Source: CALXVA01 sp964587175
GTDB taxonomy: Bacteria; Bacillota; Clostridia; TANB77; CAG-508
Assembly: GCA_964587175.1 (NCBI GenBank)
Contig: CAZPKK010000058.1
Location: forward strand, 1-5,360
Length of the DNA: 5,360 nucleotides
Direction: 5' to 3'
Shown here: positions 1-5,360 of the stretch, piece by piece
Layout of the letters: every line of letters starts with the position of its first letter
Numbering within the stretch: the stretch's first letter is position 1
The notes under the pieces: generated by a model
What the model saw: the letters and a program-made list of their open reading frames with translations, nothing else
What the model was told of the DNA's origin: nothing
Databases searched by the model: none
Made by a program: the position numbers and the translations under genes

Positions 1-1
1 C

Positions 2-380
2 TAATTCTACTAAACTATATAATTTTCCTACAGCTAAATCTTCTAATAATATAGAACCATTCTCACCTGTTTCTATTTTAGTTGAAGATATTACTTCTTC
101 ATCATCACTACTTTCATATATTTCTCTTAACACAAACGATGTGTTTTCTAATTTTTCTCCTATAACACTATCTATTTTATTTATTTCTAAATCATACGCA
201 GGATAGTTTACAATTGTAACTTTTAAAGTATTTCCATCTAATGTTACTTCTCTAAATTCTCTTCCTGTATCTGAACGCACACTAATTGTACTAGTATTAA
301 TATTAGTCCTTTTATACATATTTAACCATTTTCTACTCGTATCTTGTACATAACCATCAATAAAATTATTTTCTGTTACA
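2..380 (-). CDS. Partial bacterial surface protein with Cna_B/SpaA-like domain (no start, no stop in window)
   Basis: Read on the minus strand, this frame has no stop from about 439 down to base 2. The bacterial-looking part begins near 380 and gives about 126 residues. The order is FIDGYVQDTSRKW, a beta-rich stretch ending FREVTLDGNTLKVTIVN, then YPAYDLEINKIDS, GEKLENTSFVLREIYESS, and finally TGENGSILLEDLAVGKLYSLVE at the left edge. The last 65 or so residues follow the Cna_B/SpaA (prealbumin-like) pattern K-D-x-G-x-L-x-x-x-x-F-x-L ... T-x-x-x-G-x-I-x-L-x-D-L-x-x-G-x-Y-x-L-x-E. The Lys of EINKID and the Glu of SLVEL sit where isopeptide-forming residues usually fall. Such domains are stacked as stalks in Gram-positive adhesins and pilins. 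Codons are strongly A/T-ending and Trp is TGG, so a low-GC Firmicute with the standard code fits. Signal peptide and LPXTG anchor would lie outside the fragment. Species and gene name are not determinable. The domain call is from pattern recognition, without a database search. Confidence 0.7.
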
Positions 381-395
381 CAAATTGAGGTGCAA
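370..395. other. Junction between bacterial and vertebrate-like DNA
   Basis: Left of about 380 the DNA is AT-rich and maintains a minus-strand coding frame. Right of about 385 the composition changes to near-balanced vertebrate non-coding DNA, and the same frame soon meets a stop (about 437-439). No target-site duplication, transposon end or shared repeat is visible at the boundary. The exact breakpoint cannot be fixed to the base, because the frame stays open by chance for some 55 bases past it. An assembly or library chimera is the likeliest cause. Confidence 0.6.
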
Positions 396-2590
396 CAAAT
401 CAAACCCATGTGTGCATCAAGTGGCCATAAACACCTTGCCAACTACTTTTGTACAATATTTACAGTTTTTACACCAGTTTCAGAAGGTTTACAGTTTTCC
501 TATTGAGAGTTGAACTACTTTGATAGGGGCAGAATGTGAAAAAAATGATAAAAATCACCACACAAGCTCATCATACCAGCACAATCAAACGCTGGGGGAA
601 CTTCTATCAGATAATTACAACCACACTGTTGCAATGTAGAACTTCAAGACTACCAGCAAATTTTCTGGAGCACAAGCCCTGAGATTCCTGTCCAAAGAAA
701 GAGGGGAAAAAAAAACCAAACAGCATGTATAGGTTTTGGCTTACTCAGACAAACACCTTTGCTGGCAATCACAGCAATCAGTGACAAAGGCAAAGGCAGC
801 ATTCAATTTCAAGAAAGCAGTAAAAGAGGCATGCCTAGGGCAGGAGGAGCAAATATGGAAACACAGGCAATGCTGTGAGCATAAACAGTTGTGGTCCGCA
901 TTCAGCTGTTATTACTCTGGTTTACTGTTTTACAGGTGTACAAATGCGCCCAAAAGGCAAACAAAAATAAGCACCCAGAATGCACAAAACTTCCTCACAT
1001 GAGGTAACTCCTATCCAGACTGTATTAATCATGGTGAGAAATTAATCACGAGAAAATAAGAAACAAGCAAAGAGACTTTTAATTTGACAGGCAGCGTTAC
1101 ACATGACACTTTTACATCCTCTGACTATTTCACATCAGGGATTTGGAAACAGCACATCAGACTGCTCCTGCAGCCCAAGCCCTCTCATCTCTCTGCCATG
1201 TCCATAGCTTAACGAGAAAGATTCTGAGGAAGAATCTTACTAGGGACATCCCACTGCTAATGAGTGGTTAGTTAATGTCAATTGTTTCACTTACAAGCAA
1301 AGCTCATTATTCTAAAACCAGAAGTATGTGGTGCCTCTTGTTTGCCACTTGAGCAAAGAACCCAAGGAGTGGATGTTCCCAGAGGCTCACACAGCCTTTA
1401 CGCTGACTGACGACTTCTCAAAGTCCAAGGAGAGGCTCGCCAGTCGGATACAATGGAAACACTTCCAACCCTTCCACCTACAAAGGATTTCTGCCTTCAG
1501 GATGTCAGACAAGTGCTAATTTCACTTAAGAAAAAATGCAGCCCCAATGAATTGCTTTTTAATATTTCCTGCTGAAATAGAACTGCTGTTGCAAAGTCTT
1601 CCTACAGAGAGAAACAAAACCGTACAAAGCTGCTATTTCCTAATAAAACAGCACAGACAGCTTGAAACTGACATTCTTATGTGATAATTCTGTGCTACTT
1701 TAATTAAAAGCAGCATCCAAAGTACTGATTGAAGCATACCAGTGCAAAACACTGTTCTCCATTTTCTATCTAGCTTGCATCTCCCCTCACAATTTCTTTG
1801 CTTCTTCAGGAACTGCCAGACAGTTCCTCCTACTGACAAAAGGGGAGTTACATTACAGTAGAAAACCAAGTAATTTCAAAAATAGCTGTTCTAATCCATA
1901 ACACACTGCTTCAGACACGCAGCTTATGAAATCTGTTGAGAAAAAACAAGCTGTCTCTTTAAATAAAATAATTTTTAAAGCAGTTCCCCATAACTTATTG
2001 GGCTTTTCAAAAAGCAAAGGTACGCAACCTGCACATACAGCACATTTGTTGGGCTCCCACGAGGATCAGCAATTAACACTCCCTGAAGACTGGGACCCAT
2101 CACACCTACTGCTGGGATGACTGATGGTTTATAAGCAGGTGCTCTCATGTTCAAACATCTCTTCTCCATTGACCAAGGCAAGACAAGTAAAGCACTATCC
2201 CCTCATTACAACACGAGGAACCAGCCCTTGTGGGACCCAGCTTGAAGTACGAGCAAAGGCAGCTGGAGAAAGCCAGAGCTCCACTCTGATGGTAGAACCT
2301 GGAATTGTGACACACATAACCAAGTGAGAATGATCTGGAGGAGCTAAACCCACCTGCAGAGCTGGATGCAGCATGATCAGTGCAGCCAACCACAGCACGC
2401 TACAAAACCACACCGTGCTGAAATGCAAAGATAGCTTGCTAGTATTTTACAACACCTGACAAGCCACATAACCGACCTTCCCACCTACAGCAACATGCAA
2501 ACAGCAAGCATTGGCCTCCTGGATGGGACGTGTTGCAGTATTAGCTAAGTTAATCCCCTGCACACAACACACGGCTCCCTATTCCCCTTA
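396..2590. other. Vertebrate non-coding DNA with no supported gene
   Basis: This stretch of about 2.2 kb has short frames only, all interrupted, with no recognisable protein domain and CpG dinucleotides scarce. It contains short A runs (for example 707-715), scattered AATAAA hexamers (near 1643, 1965) and no recognisable tRNA, SINE, LINE or transposon end. Isolated splice-like signals occur on both strands but none pair into a convincing exon with a known product. It is most simply intron 1 or flanking DNA of the gene whose promoter lies at the right. Conserved regulatory elements could be present but cannot be told from sequence alone. Confidence 0.6.
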
Positions 2591-2591
2591 C

Positions 2592-2675
2592 CTGCCAGTA
2601 ACAGTAATTCCCCTGCTGATGGCTTGAAAGCCATGAGAAGAAGGCCATGTAAAATGGTACTCATTACTTTCATTT
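2592..2675 (-). CDS. Weak candidate coding exon with signal-peptide-like start
   Basis: On the minus strand a consensus splice donor, CAG|GTAAGG, has its last exon base at 2592. An acceptor-like site (TTTACACAG, preceded by a T-rich run TTGCTGTTTTTCTG) ends at 2676, giving an 84-base exon. A second AG at 2685 would give 93 bases. Two bases inside it, an ATG at 2673-2671 with G at -3 opens MKVMSTILHGLLLMAFKPSA, followed by GELLLLA, and runs into the donor in phase 1. The hydrophobic start resembles a signal peptide. It lies downstream, in transcript order, of the non-coding first exon proposed at 4827-4905, so it could be exon 2 of the same gene. Against it: I do not recognise the peptide, a second frame through the same interval is also open, and signals this strong arise by chance in a few kilobases. 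Confidence 0.18.
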
Positions 2676-2699
2676 CTGTGTAAACTTAGTTCAGAAAAA

Positions 2700-3470
2700 C
2701 AGCAACCTGAATAAACACTGACATCTCAGGCTTAAAAAGCTTCCAGCTCTATTACAGAGTTTGTCCCCATAACCGATGGCCAGCTGTATCACAGTTAAAA
2801 GCCCAAAGAATGGCCTTGTGGGGGTGCCACCACACAAAACAAACATGATGCGCTGCCAAGGGCTCAGGCAGACACATGTACCATTATTCAGCAAGGACCA
2901 CATGAATTCATATGGCTCTCTGTTTTGTCTTCATAGTAACAAGAAGGTTTGTAAACAGATCTCACATATGAGGCAATCAGTCACTCGAGAATCTAAAAAT
3001 CTGCCTGCAAATGGCCGATCTGTACTGTCATAGCCTTTGGGTGCACAATTAAAGGTCTCCTGCACGGGTGCCTTGCGGCAGGAGCTGCTCCTTCTGCTCC
3101 CAGCACAGCAGCGACGCTGCCACTACTGCAGCAGGATGCAGACCTGGAGCAGTGCTGTATGCTGCAAACCTTCAACACTGGATAGCTCTATCAACAAAAG
3201 TGACGGCAGCACGTTGGTTTGTCCCACGCTGCCCTGTTGCTGTCCTTTGCATGGCTGACAATCACAGCAGCCTTAAATGCACTTAGCGGAGACGGCAGTG
3301 ACTTTGAAAGGCTCACGTGGGAAAATGCCTCCCAGCCTCATCTAGACAGCAAACGCTTTTTGGAAGATGAGGCAAAGCAAAAAAGCAAATCTCACATAAT
3401 CCACACCTAAAGATTCAGAAGCATCTGCTAACTGGAAGGGTAAGGCAAGATTCCACTGTTAATGAACACA
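2700..3470. other. Vertebrate non-coding DNA with no supported gene; GCAGC/CTGC-rich patch
   Basis: Several overlapping short frames occur here on both strands, but none has a recognisable domain and they shadow one another. The interval 3075-3165 is dense in CTGC and GCAGC words, including two short perfect inverted repeats: GGAGC-T-GCTCC at 3081-3091 and GCAGCG-A-CGCTGC at 3108-3120. That composition explains the overlapping open frames. No RNA gene is recognisable. Confidence 0.5.
3314..3319. promoter_or_regulatory. Palindromic E-box CACGTG
   Basis: The sequence CTCACGTGGGA contains a perfect CACGTG, the core bound by bHLH factors such as USF, MYC/MAX, MITF/TFEB and CLOCK/BMAL1. It sits outside the CpG island, about 1.6 kb downstream of the inferred minus-strand start. 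A single six-base match has little weight alone; it is listed because D-boxes lie nearby at 4241-4276. Confidence 0.25.
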
Positions 3471-3800
3471 ACCTCCCGGTTACCGAGCGCCCACGCCAGC
3501 ACGTCCACAGGCTGCAAACTCGGCGCTCCTATCGGTAGGGACAGACGCGCTGCTCGAGCCTGGCCGCTATCACCTTCACGGCCAAAGCGGCAGGCTCCGT
3601 GCCGGCACCCCCAACCTGGGGCGGCCTGGGGCCAGTAGCTCCCTCAGCTCCCGCAGCCCGACAGCCGGCGCTCCGCTACAGCGGTCCGCAGCGCGGGTGC
3701 GGGAGAAGCGAACAAATTAAGGAGCAGATAGAGAGGTACCCTCAGCTGAGAGGGCACACGGGGTGCTCCGTGCCCGGCAACGTTCGAGCAAGGTCAGGGT
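3470..3800. other. Small CpG-rich islet at the island shore
   Basis: CpG density rises clearly above that of the preceding 3 kb (for example around 3480-3620 and 3660-3710), then falls again in the AT-rich stretch 3800-4020 before the main island. A plus-strand frame of 95 codons from 3599 crosses it but has no recognisable domain and is probably a composition effect. A minus-strand donor-like AAG|GTGATA near 3570 is the only splice hint, so an alternative first exon cannot be excluded. Confidence 0.4.
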
Positions 3801-3985
3801 TACTGCAAAGTTTGCTCCATTTCAGTAGGAGAGAAGGAAAATTACCCGGCTACACATTTCCACTGACTCTACTGCTATCAGTTTGATTCTGAAAACTGCC
3901 TAAGAATTACTACAATAATGACAATTTTAAAAGCCCTTTAATATTTGAACAGAAGTTTAATTTCTACCGTTTCCATATTAAGGAG

Positions 3986-4014
3986 AAAAAAAAAAAAAAA
4001 CAAACCCAAAACCC
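3986..4014 (+). repeat. A-rich simple tract (A15 then CAAACCCAAAACCC)
   Basis: A run of 15 A residues at 3986-4000 is followed by C-interrupted A triplets and quadruplets. This is low-complexity DNA. It is not preceded by an AATAAA signal or by a recognisable retrogene, so it is not called a poly(A) tail. Similar A/C-rich tracts are common in bird introns, which is part of why a bird is suggested. Confidence 0.7.
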
Positions 4015-4162
4015 ACGTATCAAAACAACGTTTGCTCATCACCGCCGACTAACGCGAAAAACAGAGTTCCCTTTCTGGGAAACGGAACGCGGAGCGCCGT
4101 TATCGCGGGGCGACAAGGCGGACTCCCCCCGCACGGCCCGGCCCGGGGTTCCCCGGCCTCCG

Positions 4163-4177
4163 CCGCCCCGCCCCGCC
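4163..4177 (-). promoter_or_regulatory. Overlapping GC boxes (Sp1/KLF-type)
   Basis: The plus strand reads CCGCCCCGCCCCGCC, which on the minus strand gives overlapping GGGCGG cores. Such sites bind Sp1 and KLF factors and are expected in CpG-island promoters. It would lie in intron 1 of the proposed minus-strand transcript. Confidence 0.45.
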
Positions 4178-4240
4178 GGGGCCCGCCACCGCCTCCCGGG
4201 AGCGCGGCGCGAGGTGGCCGCGCCGGGCGCGGACGTGCCG

Positions 4241-4277
4241 CTTACATAACCGCCGCCGGCCGCTCCGGTTACATAAG
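4241..4277. promoter_or_regulatory. Tandem D-box pair (PAR bZIP/E4BP4-type octamers)
   Basis: TTACATAA occurs twice in the same orientation, at 4242-4249 and 4269-4276, 27 bases apart. On the minus strand these read GTTATGTAAG and CTTATGTAAC, matching the TTAYGTAA core bound by DBP, TEF, HLF and NFIL3 (E4BP4). They are AT-rich islands inside almost pure GC, so chance occurrence is less likely than in neutral sequence. Function is inferred only. Confidence 0.45.
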
Positions 4278-4395
4278 GGCTCGCGCCCCCGGCAGCCCCC
4301 GCGCCGCCGGCCACCTCCCGCCGCCGCTCCCCGGAGGGAGCCCCGCGGGCGGGCCCCGGCCGAGCCCCTCGTTAACCCCCTTCCTGTAGCGTTCA

Positions 4396-4419
4396 CACGT
4401 CATGGAACATTCCCGGAAC
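4396..4419. promoter_or_regulatory. STAT-type GAS site with overlapping GAA/TTC array and CRE half-site
   Basis: TTCCCGGAA at 4410-4418 is a perfect TTCN3GAA palindrome, the STAT dimer (GAS) consensus. It overlaps GGAACATTCC at 4404-4413, which makes a GAA-TTC-GAA series resembling a heat-shock element, except that the second spacer is three bases instead of two. CACGTCA at 4396-4402 adds a CRE/ATF half-site on the minus strand (TGACGTG). All are consensus matches without further support. Confidence 0.35.
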
Positions 4420-4487
4420 GGGCCAACGTCCCACCCACTTCGGGGAACGGCCGCCGAGGCGCAGCGCGCGCACACGCGGCCCGGCGT

Positions 4488-4512
4488 CCCCGCACCCCCG
4501 CCCGGACCCCCC
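4488..4512 (-). other. G-quadruplex motif on the minus strand
   Basis: Four C tracts on the plus strand, at 4488-4491, 4495-4499, 4501-4503 and 4507-4512, give four G tracts of at least three on the minus strand with loops of 3, 1 and 3 bases. This fits the usual intramolecular quadruplex pattern. It would be on the transcript strand in intron 1 of the proposed minus-strand gene. Confidence 0.5.
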
Positions 4513-4624
4513 TGCGGCCGCCGCCGCCGTCGCCGCGCCGGGTGGCCCCGGGAGCCACCGCGAGGAGAGCGCGGCCCCCCCGCCGCCCGCCGGTGACCAT
4601 GCCCCTTCCCCGCCGCGGGAGGGC

Positions 4625-4634
4625 ATTACGCAAG
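4625..4634. promoter_or_regulatory. C/EBP or D-box-like site (ATTACGCAAG)
   Basis: TTACGCAA at 4626-4633 differs by one base from the D-box core TTACGTAA and has the GCAA half-site of C/EBP proteins, so it fits a bZIP hybrid element. It is the third such site in the island, about 360 bases from the tandem pair. Confidence 0.3.
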
Positions 4635-4826
4635 GCGCTGCCCTCATCTGCATACGGTCGCCGGGTATTCCCCGCGCCGCTCGCGGCGTGACGCCCGCGC
4701 CCCCCAGCCGCCCCGCCGCACCGAGGCGGCACCCCGCCGGCCCCGGCCCCGCCGCCGAGCCCCGGCCCCGCGCCGTCCCCCGCTGTCATCCGGACGGGGG
4801 GCGGCTGCGGCAGCGCTGCCGCTCAC

Positions 4827-4905
4827 CTGGCGAGTGGCCGCGGAGAGCCCTCCCGGTGCCCTTTTGCTGCCGCCGCTCCCGCCGGGCGCTCTCGTCGCTC
4901 CGCGC
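4827..4905 (-). other. Probable non-coding first exon with consensus splice donor
   Basis: On the minus strand the sequence CACTCGCCAG|GTGAGCGGC carries a near-perfect donor; the last exon base is 4827 and the intron GT is 4826-4825. A TATA element 30 or so bases upstream of 4905 places the transcription start near that base, so the exon would be about 78 bases long. It contains no ATG on the minus strand, hence 5' untranslated. The exact start is inferred from TATA spacing, and the GC-rich setting raises the chance of a false donor. The downstream intron would occupy much of the window. Confidence 0.45.
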
Positions 4906-4930
4906 CGGAGTGAGGTGGCCGGCGGCGTTG

Positions 4931-4942
4931 CTTTATATAAAG
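4931..4942. promoter_or_regulatory. Palindromic TATA element CTTTATATAAAG
   Basis: A perfect 12-base palindrome, embedded in GC-rich DNA, carries TATAAA on both strands (4936-4941 on plus, 4937-4932 on minus). The minus-strand reading is preferred because a consensus donor follows at 4827. In the plus direction a start near 4967 would be predicted, with only a weak donor-like AAG|GTAGAT near 4999. Confidence 0.55.
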
Positions 4943-5059
4943 ACAGACAGCGGTATTCCAGCAGCCAAAGGGGCGTCTGTTTCACGTATTTATCTTAAGG
5001 TAGATCATCGCTCTCCCTCCGCTCGGCAGAGACCGGCATCGGCGAGGCGGCGGGCGGGC

Positions 5060-5104
5060 GGAAGGGAAAGAGAGAGGGAGGGAGAGAGAGAGGGAGGGAG
5101 GGAG
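5060..5104 (+). repeat. Purine-only GA-rich tract with G-quadruplex potential
   Basis: Forty-five consecutive purines, made of GA and GGGA units. G triplets at 5080-5082, 5092-5094, 5096-5098 and 5100-5102 (plus 5076-5078) satisfy the quadruplex pattern with loops of 9, 1 and 1. Polypurine tracts of this sort near promoters can bind GAGA/MAZ-type factors or form triplex DNA. It lies about 150-200 bases upstream of the proposed minus-strand start. Confidence 0.7.
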
Positions 5105-5195
5105 CCGCGCTCCGCAGCCGCTCGGCCGGGCTATTCCTGGCAGCGCTTCCCAGCGCACAAGTTGCAGGGCGGCGAGCGCGGGGAGCGCGCCGCGC

Positions 5196-5205
5196 GTGAC
5201 GTCAC
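5196..5205. promoter_or_regulatory. Perfect CRE (GTGACGTCAC)
   Basis: The palindromic octamer TGACGTCA at 5197-5204, flanked symmetrically by G and C, is the full consensus for CREB/ATF/CREM dimers. It lies about 290-300 bases upstream of the inferred minus-strand start, a typical distance for cAMP-responsive promoters, and within the CpG island, where CREB occupancy is usually found. Confidence 0.55.
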
Positions 5206-5282
5206 CGGGTCCCCCCGCGCGCCGGCGGGGAGCGAGCGGGGCGCGAGCGGCAGCGCCCGGCCGCGGGGTGATGGGCGCCGCC

Positions 5283-5310
5283 CGCGCGCGTGTGCGTGTG
5301 TGTGTGCGCG
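5283..5310. repeat. Alternating CG/TG tract with Z-DNA potential
   Basis: Twenty-eight bases of unbroken pyrimidine-purine alternation: (CG)4, (TG)2, CG, (TG)5, then (CG)2. The mixture of CG and TG steps is the composition most prone to adopt left-handed Z-DNA under negative supercoiling. It is also a short microsatellite likely to vary in length. Confidence 0.65.
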
Positions 5311-5360
5311 AGGCGGCGGGAGGCGGCGCGGGGAGAGGGAGAGGTGCGCCGGGAGGGCGT

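Larger units (their letters stand above)
4040..5360. promoter_or_regulatory. CpG island containing a promoter; runs off the right edge
   Basis: From about 4040 the DNA is dominated by G+C with CpG retained at high density to the end of the window, in sharp contrast to the CpG-poor DNA at 385-3470. Within it are a TATA element, a minus-strand splice donor, GC boxes, a perfect CRE and several bZIP and STAT-type sites, so it is read as a promoter island spanning upstream DNA, first exon and start of intron 1 of a minus-strand gene. The long GC-rich minus-strand frames in 4039-4985 (rich in G, A, R and P) are composition artefacts and are not annotated as genes. Which gene is controlled is not recognised. 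Confidence 0.85.

Noticed and set aside
2..439. Bacterial gene extending to the stop near 439
   Set aside because: The frame stays open past 380, but the sequence there is vertebrate-like in composition and its translation loses the adhesin character, so the extra codons are taken as chance.
936..1003. Plus-strand exon-like interval between a T-rich acceptor (ending TTTTACAG) and a donor GAG|GTAACT, open in one frame
   Set aside because: Only 68 bases, no recognised peptide, no partner exons on the plus strand, and opposite to the strand of the best promoter evidence; such pairs are expected by chance.
1257..1310. Cluster of homeodomain/SOX/FOX-like words (GTTAATG, CAATTGTTT, CTCATTA) as an enhancer
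   Set aside because: Short degenerate motifs in AT-rich DNA; without conservation data there is nothing to separate it from background.
1328..1519. 63-codon plus-strand frame
   Set aside because: No recognisable domain, no flanking splice or promoter evidence, and length within chance expectation.
3599..3886. 95-codon plus-strand frame starting MPAPPTWGGLG
   Set aside because: Proline/alanine-rich start in a CpG-rich patch followed by unrelated AT-rich sequence; no domain, and no splice or promoter support.
3973..3983. CCATATTAAGG as a serum response (CArG) element
   Set aside because: Seven A/T bases separate CC and GG instead of the six in the SRF consensus.
3986..4014. Possible poly(A) tail of a processed retrogene
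   Set aside because: No polyadenylation signal just upstream, no retrogene body recognised, and no target-site duplication seen.
4039..4985. Several long minus-strand open frames in the CpG island
   Set aside because: They overlap each other in different frames, encode only G/A/R/P-rich low-complexity sequence, and reflect scarcity of AT-rich stop codons in GC-rich DNA. The one beginning at 4985 also starts upstream of the inferred transcription start.
5271..5360. Open plus-strand frame from ATG at 5271 to the window edge
   Set aside because: It translates the CG/TG simple repeat and GGA-rich DNA into low-complexity residues; openness follows from composition.

Overview
This window looks like a junction of two unrelated kinds of DNA. 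Bases 1 to about 380 are very AT-rich (roughly a quarter G+C in the first 120 bases). On the minus strand they carry an uninterrupted frame whose translation reads as a fragment of a bacterial cell-wall surface protein with a Cna_B/SpaA-like domain, of the kind found in low-GC Firmicutes. From about 385 to the right edge the sequence is vertebrate-like: no long coding frames, frequent stops in all frames, CpG-depleted non-coding DNA, then a large unmethylated-type CpG island. The A-rich tract followed by CAAACCCAAAACCC, and the absence of recognisable mammalian interspersed repeats over 5 kb, would fit a bird, but that is a weak inference. The simplest reading is a vertebrate contig with a bacterial contaminant joined at its left end.

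Layout. 2-380 (minus): partial bacterial surface-protein gene. About 370-395: the junction. 385-3470: vertebrate non-coding DNA, probably intronic or flanking, with one weak candidate coding exon on the minus strand (2592-2675). 3470-3800: a small CpG-richer islet. 3800-4020: AT-rich, ending in a 15-base A run. 4040-5360: a CpG island that continues past the right edge.

The CpG island is best read as the promoter and first intron of a gene transcribed on the minus strand. A palindromic TATA element (4931-4942) lies about 100 bases upstream of a consensus minus-strand splice donor (CAG|GTGAG, boundary at 4827/4826), which defines a short, ATG-free, non-coding first exon of about 78 bases. A perfect CRE lies about 300 bases upstream of the inferred start. 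Two D-box (PAR bZIP) octamers, a third bZIP-like site and a STAT/heat-shock-like composite lie downstream in what would be intron 1. I could not identify the gene. The TATA element is symmetric, so transcription to the right is also possible.

I see no new multi-gene system here. The most notable points are the cross-kingdom junction and the tandem D-box arrangement.
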